A stretch of 64,000 nucleotides of DNA, from contig NZ_CP109467.1 of assembly GCF_036227325.1 (NCBI RefSeq), forward strand, positions 2,108,001 through 2,172,000, written 5' to 3'. Shown here in pieces: positions 33,645-42,152 of this stretch; position 1 is the stretch's first letter, and every line of letters starts with the position of its first letter. Origin of the DNA: Streptomyces sp. NBC_01465. Its GTDB lineage: Bacteria; Actinomycetota; Actinomycetes; Streptomycetales; Streptomycetaceae. The position numbers were made by a program, and so were the translations under genes. A model generated the notes under the pieces. The model made no database searches. It saw only the letters and a list, made by a program, of their open reading frames with translations, and had not been told where the DNA came from.

Positions 33645-33966
33645 GGACGACGACCGGACCTGGACCACAGTCGATCAACTGCACGCCTGGCTGGGCGCAT
33701 CGCACACCCTCCCGCCGCAGGAGGACGTCCTGATGCGCATCCTCAAGCTCTCCGAGGAGGTCGGCGAGGTCGCGCAGGCGGTGATCGGGGCGACCGGGCA
33801 GAACCCGCGCAAGGGCACGAGCCACACCTGGCAGGACGTCGAGGCGGAGCTCTGCGACGTGATCGTGACAGCGATGGTCGCCCTGCGTACGCTCACCCCG
33901 GACGCACCCGCGATCTTCGCCGCTCATCTGGACCGGGTCGCGGACCGCTCCCTCGCCAAGGAATGA
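33643..33966 (+). CDS. MazG-like nucleotide pyrophosphohydrolase family protein
   Basis: 107 aa. The all-alpha NTP-PPase pattern is visible: LMRILKLSEEVGEVAQA (E-E-x-x-E) and, about 35 residues on, ELCDVIVTAMVAL (E-x-x-D). It should coordinate Mg and hydrolyse a (possibly non-canonical) NTP to NMP and PPi. It is short, as single-domain MazG-like proteins are. The ATG overlaps an 18-bp palindrome. Confidence 0.88.
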   Translation: MDDDRTWTTVDQLHAWLGASHTLPPQEDVLMRILKLSEEVGEVAQAVIGATGQNPRKGTSHTWQDVEAELCDVIVTAMVALRTLTPDAPAIFAAHLDRVADRSLAKE

Positions 33967-33994
33967 TCTCCGCACCTCAGGAGTTGCCGCAGAC

Positions 33995-34888
33995 ATGACG
34001 ACGACACCCAAGCCCCGCCCCGAGATCCTGCGCTACACCGCCTTCTCCGCAGACCCCGCGGGCGGCAACCCCGCCGGTGTCGTCCTGGACGCCGCGGGCC
34101 TCTCCGACGCGGAGCAGCTCGCGATCGCGGCGGAGCTCGGCTACAGCGAGTCGGCGTTCCTGACCGCGCCGCCCGAGGGGCTGGGCGGGGAGGCGGGCCG
34201 GTCCTTCACCGTCCGCTACTTCTCCCCCAAGGCAGAGGTCTCCTTCTGCGGCCACGCGACCATCGCGACGGCGATCGCGTTCGCTGAGCGCCACGGCGCG
34301 GGCGAGCTGCTGCTGTCCACGCAGGCGGGCACGGTCCCGGTGACGGTGACGGAGTCCGCGGACGGCACCCTGCGCGCGACGCTCACGAGCGTGGAGCCGG
34401 CGGTGCACGAAGCGGCGGAGAAGGACGTGACGGAGGCCCTGGAGGCGCTGGGCTGGTCGCCCTCGGACCTCGACCCGGCCTTTCCGCCGCGGATCGCTTA
34501 CGCGGGCGCCCGCCACCTGGTGCTTGCGGCGGCGACGCGGGCCCGACTGGCGGACCTGGACTACGACTTCGAGCGCCTGGCCACCTTCATGACCGCCCTG
34601 GACCTGACCACGGTCCAGCTGGTCTGGCGCGAGTCGGAGACGGTCTTCCACGTACGCGACCCGTTCCCGGTGGGCGGGGTGGTGGAGGACCCGGCGACGG
34701 GTGCGGCGGCCGCGGCCTTCGGTGCGTACGCCCGTGAACTGGGCCTGGTCCCCGAGGAGTCGGTCCTCACCCTGCACCAGGGGACCGACATGGGCCGCCC
34801 CGGCGAGCTGCGGGTGGAGCTGCGCGCGGGTGACCCCCGGGTGCGGGTGGGAGGGACGGGTGCGCGGATCGCGGACCCGGTGGCGTGA
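33995..34888 (+). CDS. PhzF-family isomerase/epimerase
   Basis: 297 aa with ATG. The diaminopimelate-epimerase-like fold has the catalytic Glu52 (GYSESAFL), FCGHATIATA and the C-terminal EDPATGAAAAAFGAYA. PhzF proteins isomerise small acids, but most family members outside phenazine clusters have unknown substrates, and there is no phenazine cluster here. It is 28 bp after the MazG-like gene and 4 bp before the HAD gene, so the three probably form an operon. Confidence 0.9.
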   Translation: MTTTPKPRPEILRYTAFSADPAGGNPAGVVLDAAGLSDAEQLAIAAELGYSESAFLTAPPEGLGGEAGRSFTVRYFSPKAEVSFCGHATIATAIAFAERHGAGELLLSTQAGTVPVTVTESADGTLRATLTSVEPAVHEAAEKDVTEALEALGWSPSDLDPAFPPRIAYAGARHLVLAAATRARLADLDYDFERLATFMTALDLTTVQLVWRESETVFHVRDPFPVGGVVEDPATGAAAAAFGAYARELGLVPEESVLTLHQGTDMGRPGELRVELRAGDPRVRVGGTGARIADPVA

Positions 34889-34892
34889 CGCC

Positions 34893-35504
34893 ATGACTCA
34901 TCCGTACGCCTTCGACGCCCTGCTCTGCGACCTGGACGGCGTCATCCGGTTCTACGACACCTCCGAGGTGACCCGGCTGGAGCGCGCCGCCGGGCTTCCG
35001 GACGGGACGACCGCCCAGTTCGCGTTCGCGCCCGAGCGCGACGGGCTCTTCCTGCTGGGGAAGATGTCGCACGCCGAGTGGGTGCAGTCGACGGGCGAGG
35101 CGCTCACCGAGGTGACCTCCGCGGAACGGGCCCGGGAGCTGGCGGCCGCCTTCGGGACGGCGCCGTTCCGGGCCGACCCGGAGATCCTCGAACTCCTCGC
35201 CCGCGTACGGCAGCACGTCCCGCTCGTCCTCGTCACCAATGCGACGACCGACCTGGAGGGCGACCTGACCCGGCTAGGCCTCGACGGCTTCGTGGACCAC
35301 GTCGTCAGCAGCGCCCGCATCGGCGTGGCCAAGCCCGACGACCGCTTCTACGAGATCGCGGCGGCCCGCGTGCAGGTCCCGTACGACCGCTGCCTGTTCG
35401 TCGACGACTCCGAGGAGAACGTCAAGGCAGCGGTCGCGCTGGGCATGACCGGGGTCCACTACCGCGAACTTGCCGATCTGCAGCGGGCGTTGACCCCGGC
35501 CTGA
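34893..35504 (+). CDS. HAD-superfamily hydrolase
   Basis: 203 aa from ATG at 34893. HAD motif I CDLDGVI (Asp13, Asp15), motif II VTNAT, motif III Lys in GVAKPDDRFY and motif IV FVDDSEENVKAA are all in place. The cap is of the small alpha-helical type (subfamily IA). It is probably a phosphatase for a small phosphorylated metabolite. It follows phzF by 4 bp; a functional link is possible but unproven. Confidence 0.92.
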   Translation: MTHPYAFDALLCDLDGVIRFYDTSEVTRLERAAGLPDGTTAQFAFAPERDGLFLLGKMSHAEWVQSTGEALTEVTSAERARELAAAFGTAPFRADPEILELLARVRQHVPLVLVTNATTDLEGDLTRLGLDGFVDHVVSSARIGVAKPDDRFYEIAAARVQVPYDRCLFVDDSEENVKAAVALGMTGVHYRELADLQRALTPA

Positions 35505-35514
35505 CCTGTCCGCC

Positions 35515-36438
35515 TCAGACCGTCTCCGCGGGAGTGCGGACGGGCGGCAGATCCTCTCCGCCCTCCGCCTCCTTGGCCGCCGCACGCCCCTTCACCGTCG
35601 CGAGCACCGAGCCGCCCAGGATGAGGACGAACGCCCCCGCCACCGAGACCGTCAACTCCTCGCCCAGCAGGGCGACTCCGGCCGCCACCGCGATCGCCGG
35701 GTTGACGTACGTGATGACCGAGGCGCGCACCGGACCGACCTCCCTGATCAGCTCCAGGAAGGCCACGAAGGCCAGCGCCGTGCAGAACACCCCGAGCCCC
35801 GCGAGGCTCGCGATGACCTGGCCCGACGGCATCGCGGACGGCCAACTGGATACCGCCGAGGGGGCGTAGACGACCGCGGCCAGCATCAGGCACGGCGTGA
35901 TGAGCCGCAGCGTGGACACGTCCTTCATGTACCGGGCGGCGATCAGCGGCGCGGTGGCGTACCCGAGTGCGGTGAGCAGGACCTCGCTGATCGACCAGGC
36001 GTCCCCGCCGCTGAGGTGCGGCACCGTCAGTACGGCGACCCCGCCGAGCCCCAGCCCGAGCCCCGTCGCCCGCCGCGCACCGAGCTTCTCCGTGTCGCCG
36101 AAGAACCGCGCGATGACGGCCCCGAAGATCGGTACCGCCGCGATCAGCAGCCCCGCCATGGAGCTGGACAGCTTGCGCTCGGCATCCGTCAGGGTCCACC
36201 ACGGGCCGATGATCTCTATCGCGGCGAAGGCCAGCATGGGCACCCAGTGCGCCCGGACCGTACGGAAGAATCCCCCGCCCCGCAGCGCGAACGGGAGCAG
36301 CAGCGCCGCCCCGATCGCGCATCGTACGAACACGACCCCCGCCGGCGAAAGACCGTCGACCGCCACCTTGATCATCAGGTACGGGATGCCCCAGAGCACA
36401 CCCATCATCCCGAAAAGAGCCCACCCACGTGTTGTCAT
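35515..36438 (-). CDS. EamA/DMT-family transporter
   Basis: 307 aa, about ten helices in two EamA repeats (first: WALFGMMGVLWGIPYLMIKV; second: VLLTALGYATAPLIAARYM). The conserved WGxxY/F start and the repeat-end PAIAVAAGVALLGEEL segment fit. It is likely an exporter of amino acids or other metabolites. It sits 18 bp downstream of the AraC regulator gene on the same strand, a frequent regulator-transporter pairing. Confidence 0.92.
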   Translation of the reverse strand: MTTRGWALFGMMGVLWGIPYLMIKVAVDGLSPAGVVFVRCAIGAALLLPFALRGGGFFRTVRAHWVPMLAFAAIEIIGPWWTLTDAERKLSSSMAGLLIAAVPIFGAVIARFFGDTEKLGARRATGLGLGLGGVAVLTVPHLSGGDAWSISEVLLTALGYATAPLIAARYMKDVSTLRLITPCLMLAAVVYAPSAVSSWPSAMPSGQVIASLAGLGVFCTALAFVAFLELIREVGPVRASVITYVNPAIAVAAGVALLGEELTVSVAGAFVLILGGSVLATVKGRAAAKEAEGGEDLPPVRTPAETV

Positions 36439-36456
36439 GCCCCCATGATCCCGGGG

Positions 36457-37290
36457 TCAACGGCTCCCGTCTTGAACGCTGTTGCGGTACGCGGCCGGGG
36501 TCGCCCCCGTCACCCGCCGGAACCACCGCGTCAGATGCGCCTGATCGGCGAAGCCGACGAGCCCCGCGACCTCCGCAGGCTTCATCCCCGCCTCCAGCAG
36601 CGTCCGCGCGCGCATCACCCGGTGCTGCGCCAGCCAGGCGTACGGCGGCATGCCGAAGGTGTCGCGGAAGGCGCGCAGCAGCTGGTAGCGCGACAGCCCC
36701 AGCTCCCCCGCGAGCTCGGCCAGCGACGGCGGCTCGACGACCGCCTCCACCAGCCGGTCCCGGACCCCCACCGCGATCCCCCGGGCGCCGACGACCCGGT
36801 CGGGCACGCAGAGCACACCCGACCCGTGCCGCCGGGCGAGCGCGGTGAGGAGCCACGGGATGCGCGACTCGGTCTCCAACGGGTCGTCGGTCAGGCTCAG
36901 TTCACTGTGGGCGACCCGTAGCGCGGTGGAGAGTTCGGGGTCGTCGATAACGGCGTCCCGGAAGTTGGGCAGCCCCACCGACCCCTCGCTCATCAGCGCG
37001 GCCCCCGGGTACATCGACCGGTACGCATACCCCTCGCACCCCGAAGCGGGCCGCCCGGTGTGCGCCTCGTCGGGCATGAGGACGACGATCGACCCGATCC
37101 CCGACCGCACGCGCTCGCCCCGGTAGTCGATGATCTCCTCGCCGCCGACGGTCACCCCGACGGTGAGCTCCTCGTGCGCGTGCGGCGCGAACTCGTGCCG
37201 CTCGAAGCGGGCGTGCAGCAGATGCAACGACTGCCCCGGCCCCAGACAGGCCAGCGCCCAGTCGGCCCGCTCTTCCAGCCCACTCTCCAT
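36457..37290 (-). CDS. AraC-family transcriptional regulator (cupin sensor)
   Basis: 277 aa from ATG at 37290 (begins MESGLEERADW). The N-terminal cupin-like sensor (HLLHARFERHEFAPHAHEEL, His-rich) is followed by two helix-turn-helices: SLAELAGELGLSRYQLLRAF and KPAEVAGLVGFADQAHLTRW, with a final TGATPAAYR. This is the type that controls adjacent exporters of the LysE/EamA kind, consistent with the EamA gene downstream. The effector is unknown. Confidence 0.9.
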   Translation of the reverse strand: MESGLEERADWALACLGPGQSLHLLHARFERHEFAPHAHEELTVGVTVGGEEIIDYRGERVRSGIGSIVVLMPDEAHTGRPASGCEGYAYRSMYPGAALMSEGSVGLPNFRDAVIDDPELSTALRVAHSELSLTDDPLETESRIPWLLTALARRHGSGVLCVPDRVVGARGIAVGVRDRLVEAVVEPPSLAELAGELGLSRYQLLRAFRDTFGMPPYAWLAQHRVMRARTLLEAGMKPAEVAGLVGFADQAHLTRWFRRVTGATPAAYRNSVQDGSR

Positions 37291-37402
37291 GACCCCACCC
37301 GTCCACTGCCTGCGCGCGGCGGGCGACCGGCCCGCGGGACCAGTCTCCGTACTGCGCCCCTCTCGCGAAACCCGTTTCACCTACGAGCCCGGGCACCGGC
37401 GC

Positions 37403-37810
37403 TCACCCAGGGGTTGTCGGCGCCCAGACTCCGGCGGCGGTCCCCTCCCGGACATGCTCCTCGTAGACGGTGACCTTGTTGTGGATGATCCCGAGGCTCA
37501 CGTTCAGGTCGTCGATCCTCGACTGCACCAGCCGCTCGTGCTCCCGCAGGAGCGCCAGCCGCTCCGGCTCGTTGCCGGGCCCCGACCGTACGAGTGCGGC
37601 GAACTCCCGCAGTACGGCGATGGGCATGCCCGAATCCCGCAGCCGGTTGCAGAGACCGAGCCACTCCACGTCCGCGGGTTCGTACACCCGCTGCCCGCCG
37701 CCCGTACGACGGACCGGACGGAGGAAGAGCCCCTCGCGCTCGAAGAACCTCAGCGCGTCGACACTCAGCCCGGTCGCCTCCGCGACCGCCCCGATGGACA
37801 GTCCACTCAT
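37403..37810 (-). CDS. MerR-family regulator
   Basis: 135 aa. The winged helix (LSIGAVAEATGLSVDALRFF, EREGLFLRPVRR) and coiled-coil dimer helix are typical. The only Cys (LGLCNRL) lies in the DNA-binding half, so it is not a metal-thiol type; the ligand is unknown. It is divergent from the SDR at 37875, whose promoter has the 19-bp spacer and central dyad that MerR proteins untwist, so that gene is its likely target. Confidence 0.92.
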   Translation of the reverse strand: MSGLSIGAVAEATGLSVDALRFFEREGLFLRPVRRTGGGQRVYEPADVEWLGLCNRLRDSGMPIAVLREFAALVRSGPGNEPERLALLREHERLVQSRIDDLNVSLGIIHNKVTVYEEHVREGTAAGVWAPTTPG

Positions 37811-37836
37811 CTCATCACCCCACCCCCCACGCTAGC

Positions 37837-37867
37837 TTGACCTGGACAGCGGTCCAGCTCCTAGCGT
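37837..37867 (+). promoter_or_regulatory. MerR-type promoter with 19-bp spacer, leaderless
   Basis: -35 TTGACC (37837-37842), 19-bp spacer, -10 TAGCGT (37862-37867). A perfect dyad CTGGAC-N4-GTCCAG (37842-37857) occupies the spacer. The ATG of the SDR gene lies 7 nt beyond the -10, so the transcript is predicted to start at or next to the start codon. Confidence 0.8.
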
Positions 37868-37874
37868 CACGGGC

Positions 37875-38831
37875 ATGATCACCGAACAGCGCCGCATCGG
37901 CACCGGATTCACCGCGCAGAGCACCGCGGACGACGTCCTCGCCGGGCTCGACCTGTCCCGTACGACCGCCCTGGTGACCGGCGGCTACTCCGGCCTCGGC
38001 CTGGAGATCACCCGCGCGTTCACCAGGGCCGGGGCACACGTCGTCGTCCCCGCCCGCAGAACCGCAGCGGCCGAGGAGGCGCTCCGCGGCAACCCACGGG
38101 CGGAGGTGCACGCGCTCGACCTGGCGGATCTCGCGGGCGTACGGACCTTTGCCGACCGCTTCCTGGACACCGGCCGCACCCTCGACGTCGTCATCAACAA
38201 CGCCGGCATCATGGCCTGCCCCGAGACCCGCGTGGGCCCGGGCTGGGAAGCCCACTTCGCGGTCAACCACCTGGGCCACTACGCCCTGGTCAACCGCCTC
38301 CGCCCGGCGCTGGCGCCCAGTGGCTCGCGGGTGGTCTCCGTGGCCTCGTCCGGGCACTTCCTCTCCGACATCCGCTGGGAGGACATCCACTTCCGTACGG
38401 GGTACGACCGCTGGCTGGCCTACGCCCAGTCGAAGACCGCGAACGCCCTCTTCGCCACGCATCTCGACACACTCGGCGCGAGCAGCGGACTCAGCGCGTA
38501 CTCGGTGCACCCGGGCAGCATCCTCACTCCCCTGCAGCGGCACATCCCCCGGGACGAACAGCGCGCCCAGGGCTGGATCACCCCGGACGGCACTCCGGCC
38601 CCCGGCTTCAAGACCCCGGCGCAGGGCGCGGCAACCGCGGTGTGGGCGGCGACCTCCCCGTTGCTCGCGGGGCGCGGCGGTGCGTACTGCCAGGACTGCG
38701 ACCTCGCGGAACCCGCCACCACCGACGACATGCTCGTCGGCGGAGTGCAGCCCTGGGCCACCGATCCCACCAGTGCGTCCCTGCTCTGGGAAATCTCCGG
38801 CGAACTCACGGGAGTGGACCTGTTCTCCTGA
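37875..38831 (+). CDS. SDR oxidoreductase (retinol-dehydrogenase-like), MerR target
   Basis: 318 aa. TGGYSGLG (35-42), NNAG, catalytic VASSGHF Ser and YAQSK (Tyr-x3-Lys), with a C-terminal extension after the Rossmann core (PAQGAATAVWAATSPLL) typical of the RDH/WWOX-like SDRs in Streptomyces. It likely reduces or oxidises an alcohol/ketone. There is no Shine-Dalgarno; the MerR-type promoter directly abuts the ATG. Control by the divergent MerR is strongly suggested. Confidence 0.9.
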   Translation: MITEQRRIGTGFTAQSTADDVLAGLDLSRTTALVTGGYSGLGLEITRAFTRAGAHVVVPARRTAAAEEALRGNPRAEVHALDLADLAGVRTFADRFLDTGRTLDVVINNAGIMACPETRVGPGWEAHFAVNHLGHYALVNRLRPALAPSGSRVVSVASSGHFLSDIRWEDIHFRTGYDRWLAYAQSKTANALFATHLDTLGASSGLSAYSVHPGSILTPLQRHIPRDEQRAQGWITPDGTPAPGFKTPAQGAATAVWAATSPLLAGRGGAYCQDCDLAEPATTDDMLVGGVQPWATDPTSASLLWEISGELTGVDLFS

Positions 38832-38879
38832 CCCGGCACGTGGAGCCGCGCAGTATGGGCCGAATATAGATCGCGTTCC

Positions 38880-38885
38880 TAGCGT
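38880..38885 (+). promoter_or_regulatory. -10 element of a predicted leaderless promoter for the ABC exporter
   Basis: TAGCGT ends 7 nt before ATG 38893, the same hexamer and spacing as the MerR-controlled promoter about 1 kb upstream. No consensus -35 is seen. Confidence 0.55.
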
Positions 38886-38892
38886 CCCTGTC

Positions 38893-39633
38893 ATGGATAC
38901 GGGAACGGCGATGGTGCGACTCGATGCCGTGAGCAGAGGATTCGGGAAGCGGGACAACAGGGTCACCGCCCTCGACGACGTGACACTCGACTTCCCCCAA
39001 GGGGTCTTCACCTCGGTGATGGGGCCCTCAGGTTCGGGCAAGTCGACGATGCTGCAGTGCGCCGCCGGCATCGACCGGGTCGACTCCGGCGAGGTCACGC
39101 TGGCCGGCACCCGGCTGCGCGGTCTCGGCGAGGCGGCGCTGACCAGGCTGAGGCGGCAGCATGTCGGCTTCGTCTTCCAGAGTTTCAACCTCATTCCGTC
39201 GCTGACCGCACGCCAGAACGTCGCGCTTCCACTCATGCTGGCCGGAAAGAAGCCTGCCCGTAAGGCAGTTGATGCCGCGCTGGAGCGGCTGGGACTCGGT
39301 GAGCGCAAGCAACACCGGCCCGGCGAGCTGTCCGGCGGCCAGCAGCAGCGGGTCGCGATCGCGCGGGCGCTGCTCACCGGGCCGAAGGTGCTGTTCGCCG
39401 ACGAGCCGACCGGGGCGCTGGACTCCAAGTCCTCCCGGCAGGTCATGGAGTTGCTGCGCGAGCTCGTCGACCGCGACGGGCAGACGATCATCATGGTCAC
39501 CCACGATCCGGTGGCGGCCTCGTACGCCGACCAGATCGTCTTCCTGGCCGACGGCCGGCCCGCGGGCACCCTGGAATCCCCCACGCCCGAGCTGGCCGCC
39601 GAGCGGATCACCAAGCTGGAGCAGTCATGGTGA
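38893..39633 (+). CDS. ABC transporter ATP-binding protein (MacB/LolD type)
   Basis: 246 aa. Walker A GPSGSGKS (44-51), Q-loop Gln96 (VFQSFNL), signature LSGGQ (146-150), Walker B VLFADE (166-171) and switch His204. The FNLIPSLTARQNV stretch is characteristic of ATPases paired with FtsX-like permeases. It overlaps the permease gene by 7 bp. These exporters move peptides, lipoproteins or antibiotics, often under two-component control; one such system is encoded 3.5 kb away. Confidence 0.93.
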   Translation: MDTGTAMVRLDAVSRGFGKRDNRVTALDDVTLDFPQGVFTSVMGPSGSGKSTMLQCAAGIDRVDSGEVTLAGTRLRGLGEAALTRLRRQHVGFVFQSFNLIPSLTARQNVALPLMLAGKKPARKAVDAALERLGLGERKQHRPGELSGGQQQRVAIARALLTGPKVLFADEPTGALDSKSSRQVMELLRELVDRDGQTIIMVTHDPVAASYADQIVFLADGRPAGTLESPTPELAAERITKLEQSW

Positions 39634-42098
39634 GGCTGGCGCTCGCGACCGTACGGGCGCGTGCCGTCTCCTACGCGGGTGCGTTCGTCGCGCTCGCGCT
39701 CGGCGTCGGCATCATCGCGATGATGACCCTCGCCCTGTGGGCCGTCGGGTCCACCGATCTGTCGGGGCCGCAGCGGTACGCCGCCGCGCCCGCCGTCGTC
39801 ACGCAGCCCGTGACGTACGAGCTGAAGGACGAGGACGGCGATCCGCGCGAGTTCCCGATCGCGCGCCCGGGTGATCTGCCCGCGAAGACGGTGACCGCAC
39901 TGGCCGCCACCGGCAGGACAGTTGAGGACCGGTCGTTCTCCGCGCGTCTGGAGGACGGGCCCGGCGGTCAGGTCGGACATCCGTGGTCGAGCGCCGCCTT
40001 CACCCCCTACTGGCTGGCTTCGGGGCGCGCCCCGCAGGCCGCCGACGAGATCGTGGTCGGCGGCGGCGACACGGCACTTGTCGGTACGCGGGTCGAGGTC
40101 GCGGTGGCCGGAGGCTTCACCGACTACCAGGTCGTCGGCGTCACCGACCTGGTCTGGTTCGAGGACGCGCTCTTCTTCACCGACGCCGAGGCCGCGAAAC
40201 TGTCGCCCGGCGTCCAGGCCGTCGTGGCGTACGGACCGGTCGGCGAAGTCCGTACGGAGGCGGCCGGGGCGAGCGTCCTGACCGGCGAGGACCGGCTGCT
40301 CGCCGAGGCCGACCAGGAGGGCGGCCGCGACCAGTTGAGGGACGCCGAGGGCATGGCGGGCACCTCGCTGATGATCGTCGCCTTCGTCGCGGTCTTCGTG
40401 GTGATCGCCACCTTCGCGTTCGTCGTCGACCAGCGCCGCCGCGAGCTCGCGCTGTTCCGCACCATCGGGGCGAGCCCCTGGCAGGTGCGGCGGATGGTGC
40501 TGCTCGAAGCTCTGCTGCTCGCCGCGGTCGCCTCCGCCCTGGGCTGTCTGATCGGGGCCCAATGCGCCTCGCTCCTCCAGGATTTCATGATCGACAAGGG
40601 CATCGCGCCTGCCTGGTACGACATCGAGGCCGTCTGGCCGCCCCTGGTGATCGCCTTCGGCGCCGGGCTGTTCTCCGCGATGGTCGGCACCGCCGCCGTG
40701 TCGTGGAAAGCCGGCCGGGTCAAGCCCGCCGAGGCGCTGCGCGAGGCGACCGGACAGCGCCGAGTGGTGACCCCCGTGCGGCTGATGCTCGGCATCGTGC
40801 TGCTCGGGCTCGGGCTGCAGAAGTGCGTCTCCGCCGTGGACAGTCCGCTCACCGCGATGAGCATGCAGAACTACTTCCCCGTGCCCGTACTCATCGTCGG
40901 CGGCTGCGCGCTGCTGACCCCGCTGCTGCTGCGCCCGGTGCTGTTCCTCGCCGCCTGGCCGCTGCGCCTGCTCGGCGCCGGAGCCATGATCGTGCGGGAG
41001 GGCGCGCTCTTCGCGGGCCGCCGCACGGCCTCGGTCGCGGCTCCCGTCGTACTGGCGCTCGGGCTCGGCGGTGCCCTGCTCACCGCGCCGATCGCCGCCG
41101 GTGACGCGGGCAGCGCGGGCCTGCGCGCCCAGGCGAGGGCCGACTACACGATGGTCGCCGACGACGGCGCGACCATCGGCCCCCGGACCGTGGAGAAAGT
41201 GCGCTCCCTCAAGGGTGTTGAGGTCGCCGCGCTGACCCCGGGCGAACTCCGCCTGTCCGGGCCCGGGGACCGCTACATCGGCACGCTGTCCACCTGGGCG
41301 GTGGATCCGAAGGCGCTTGCCGCAACGCAGGACCTCAAGGTCGTGGACGGTTCGCTCAACGCCTTCGGCGACCAGCAGCTCGTACTCGACGAGGACACCG
41401 CAGCCGAGTTCGGCGTCAAGGCCGGGGACAAGGTGAAGGCCGGGCTGCCCGACGGCACGGCCGTGAACCTGACGGTCGCGGCGCTCACCGGACCCTCGGT
41501 CCTCGGCGAGACCGGCTTCGTCTCCGCCGCCCACACGGCCGGCGGCTCCCCGACCAGGATCGACGTCAAAGTCGGCCCGGGCGGTGACGCGGCCGCGGTC
41601 GGCGACGCACTGCGCAGGGCGGCGGAGAACCAGCCCGCCAAGGTCGCCCCCATGGCCGCCTTCCTCGACGACGTACGAGACGACCAGCAGAAGCAGGCCC
41701 GGCTCGCGACCCTGATCATCTTCGGGCTCGCGCTCGGGTACGCGCTGCTGGCGATCGCCAACACCCTGGTGATGGCGGCCCCGGGGAGACGCAGGGAACT
41801 CGCGGCGCTGAATCTGGCCGGTGCCACGCGCGGCGACGCCCTCACGTACGTCGCCGCGGAGACCGCCGTCGCGGCGGTCGCGGGGGCGATCCTGGGCGCG
41901 GTCGCGGCAGGCCTGGTGGTCGTCGGCCAGCGGGCCGCGCTCACCCGGCTCGCGGGAGGATTCGCCTTCGCCGTTCCGTGGGGGCCCATCGCCGGTGTGG
42001 CCGCCGCCTGTGCGCTGGTCGCGGTCGTCGTGGCCGTCGTCGCCACCCGCTTCTTCCTGCGGGGCCGGCTGCTCGACCTGGCCGGCAAGGGAGAGTGA
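39627..42098 (+). CDS. FtsX-like ABC transporter permease
   Basis: 823 aa, ATG inside the ATPase gene's end. Two FtsX domains are visible: one around residues 245-375 (VAFVAVFVVIATFAFVVDQR, LALFRTIGASPWQVRRMVLL) and one at the C-terminus (RELAALNLAGATRGDALTYV). A large extracytoplasmic domain lies before each. About ten helices in all. With the preceding ATPase it forms an efflux or mechanotransmission ABC complex; resistance to a cell-envelope-active compound is a reasonable guess. A strong terminator follows. Confidence 0.93.
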   Translation: MVRLALATVRARAVSYAGAFVALALGVGIIAMMTLALWAVGSTDLSGPQRYAAAPAVVTQPVTYELKDEDGDPREFPIARPGDLPAKTVTALAATGRTVEDRSFSARLEDGPGGQVGHPWSSAAFTPYWLASGRAPQAADEIVVGGGDTALVGTRVEVAVAGGFTDYQVVGVTDLVWFEDALFFTDAEAAKLSPGVQAVVAYGPVGEVRTEAAGASVLTGEDRLLAEADQEGGRDQLRDAEGMAGTSLMIVAFVAVFVVIATFAFVVDQRRRELALFRTIGASPWQVRRMVLLEALLLAAVASALGCLIGAQCASLLQDFMIDKGIAPAWYDIEAVWPPLVIAFGAGLFSAMVGTAAVSWKAGRVKPAEALREATGQRRVVTPVRLMLGIVLLGLGLQKCVSAVDSPLTAMSMQNYFPVPVLIVGGCALLTPLLLRPVLFLAAWPLRLLGAGAMIVREGALFAGRRTASVAAPVVLALGLGGALLTAPIAAGDAGSAGLRAQARADYTMVADDGATIGPRTVEKVRSLKGVEVAALTPGELRLSGPGDRYIGTLSTWAVDPKALAATQDLKVVDGSLNAFGDQQLVLDEDTAAEFGVKAGDKVKAGLPDGTAVNLTVAALTGPSVLGETGFVSAAHTAGGSPTRIDVKVGPGGDAAAVGDALRRAAENQPAKVAPMAAFLDDVRDDQQKQARLATLIIFGLALGYALLAIANTLVMAAPGRRRELAALNLAGATRGDALTYVAAETAVAAVAGAILGAVAAGLVVVGQRAALTRLAGGFAFAVPWGPIAGVAAACALVAVVVAVVATRFFLRGRLLDLAGKGE

Positions 42099-42108
42099 GC
42101 AGCAGAAA

Positions 42109-42139
42109 GGGGGCGGGGTCCTTGAAGGATCCCGCCCCC
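42109..42139. terminator. Strong bidirectional terminator
   Basis: GGGGGCGGGGTCC pairs with GGATCCCGCCCCC (one G-U pair) around TTGAA, between the convergent permease and SARP genes. Confidence 0.85.
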
Positions 42140-42152
42140 TCGCGTTTCACCG

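Noticed and set aside
32593..34011. A longer reading of the 340-aa hypothetical gene, starting at 34011
   Set aside because: The extension is antisense to the MazG-like gene. The ATG at 33615 has a -10 element 6 nt upstream.
37815..41534. A 1239-codon minus-strand open frame
   Set aside because: It is antisense to the SDR, ABC ATPase and FtsX permease genes, and has shadow-like Arg/Gly/Pro composition.
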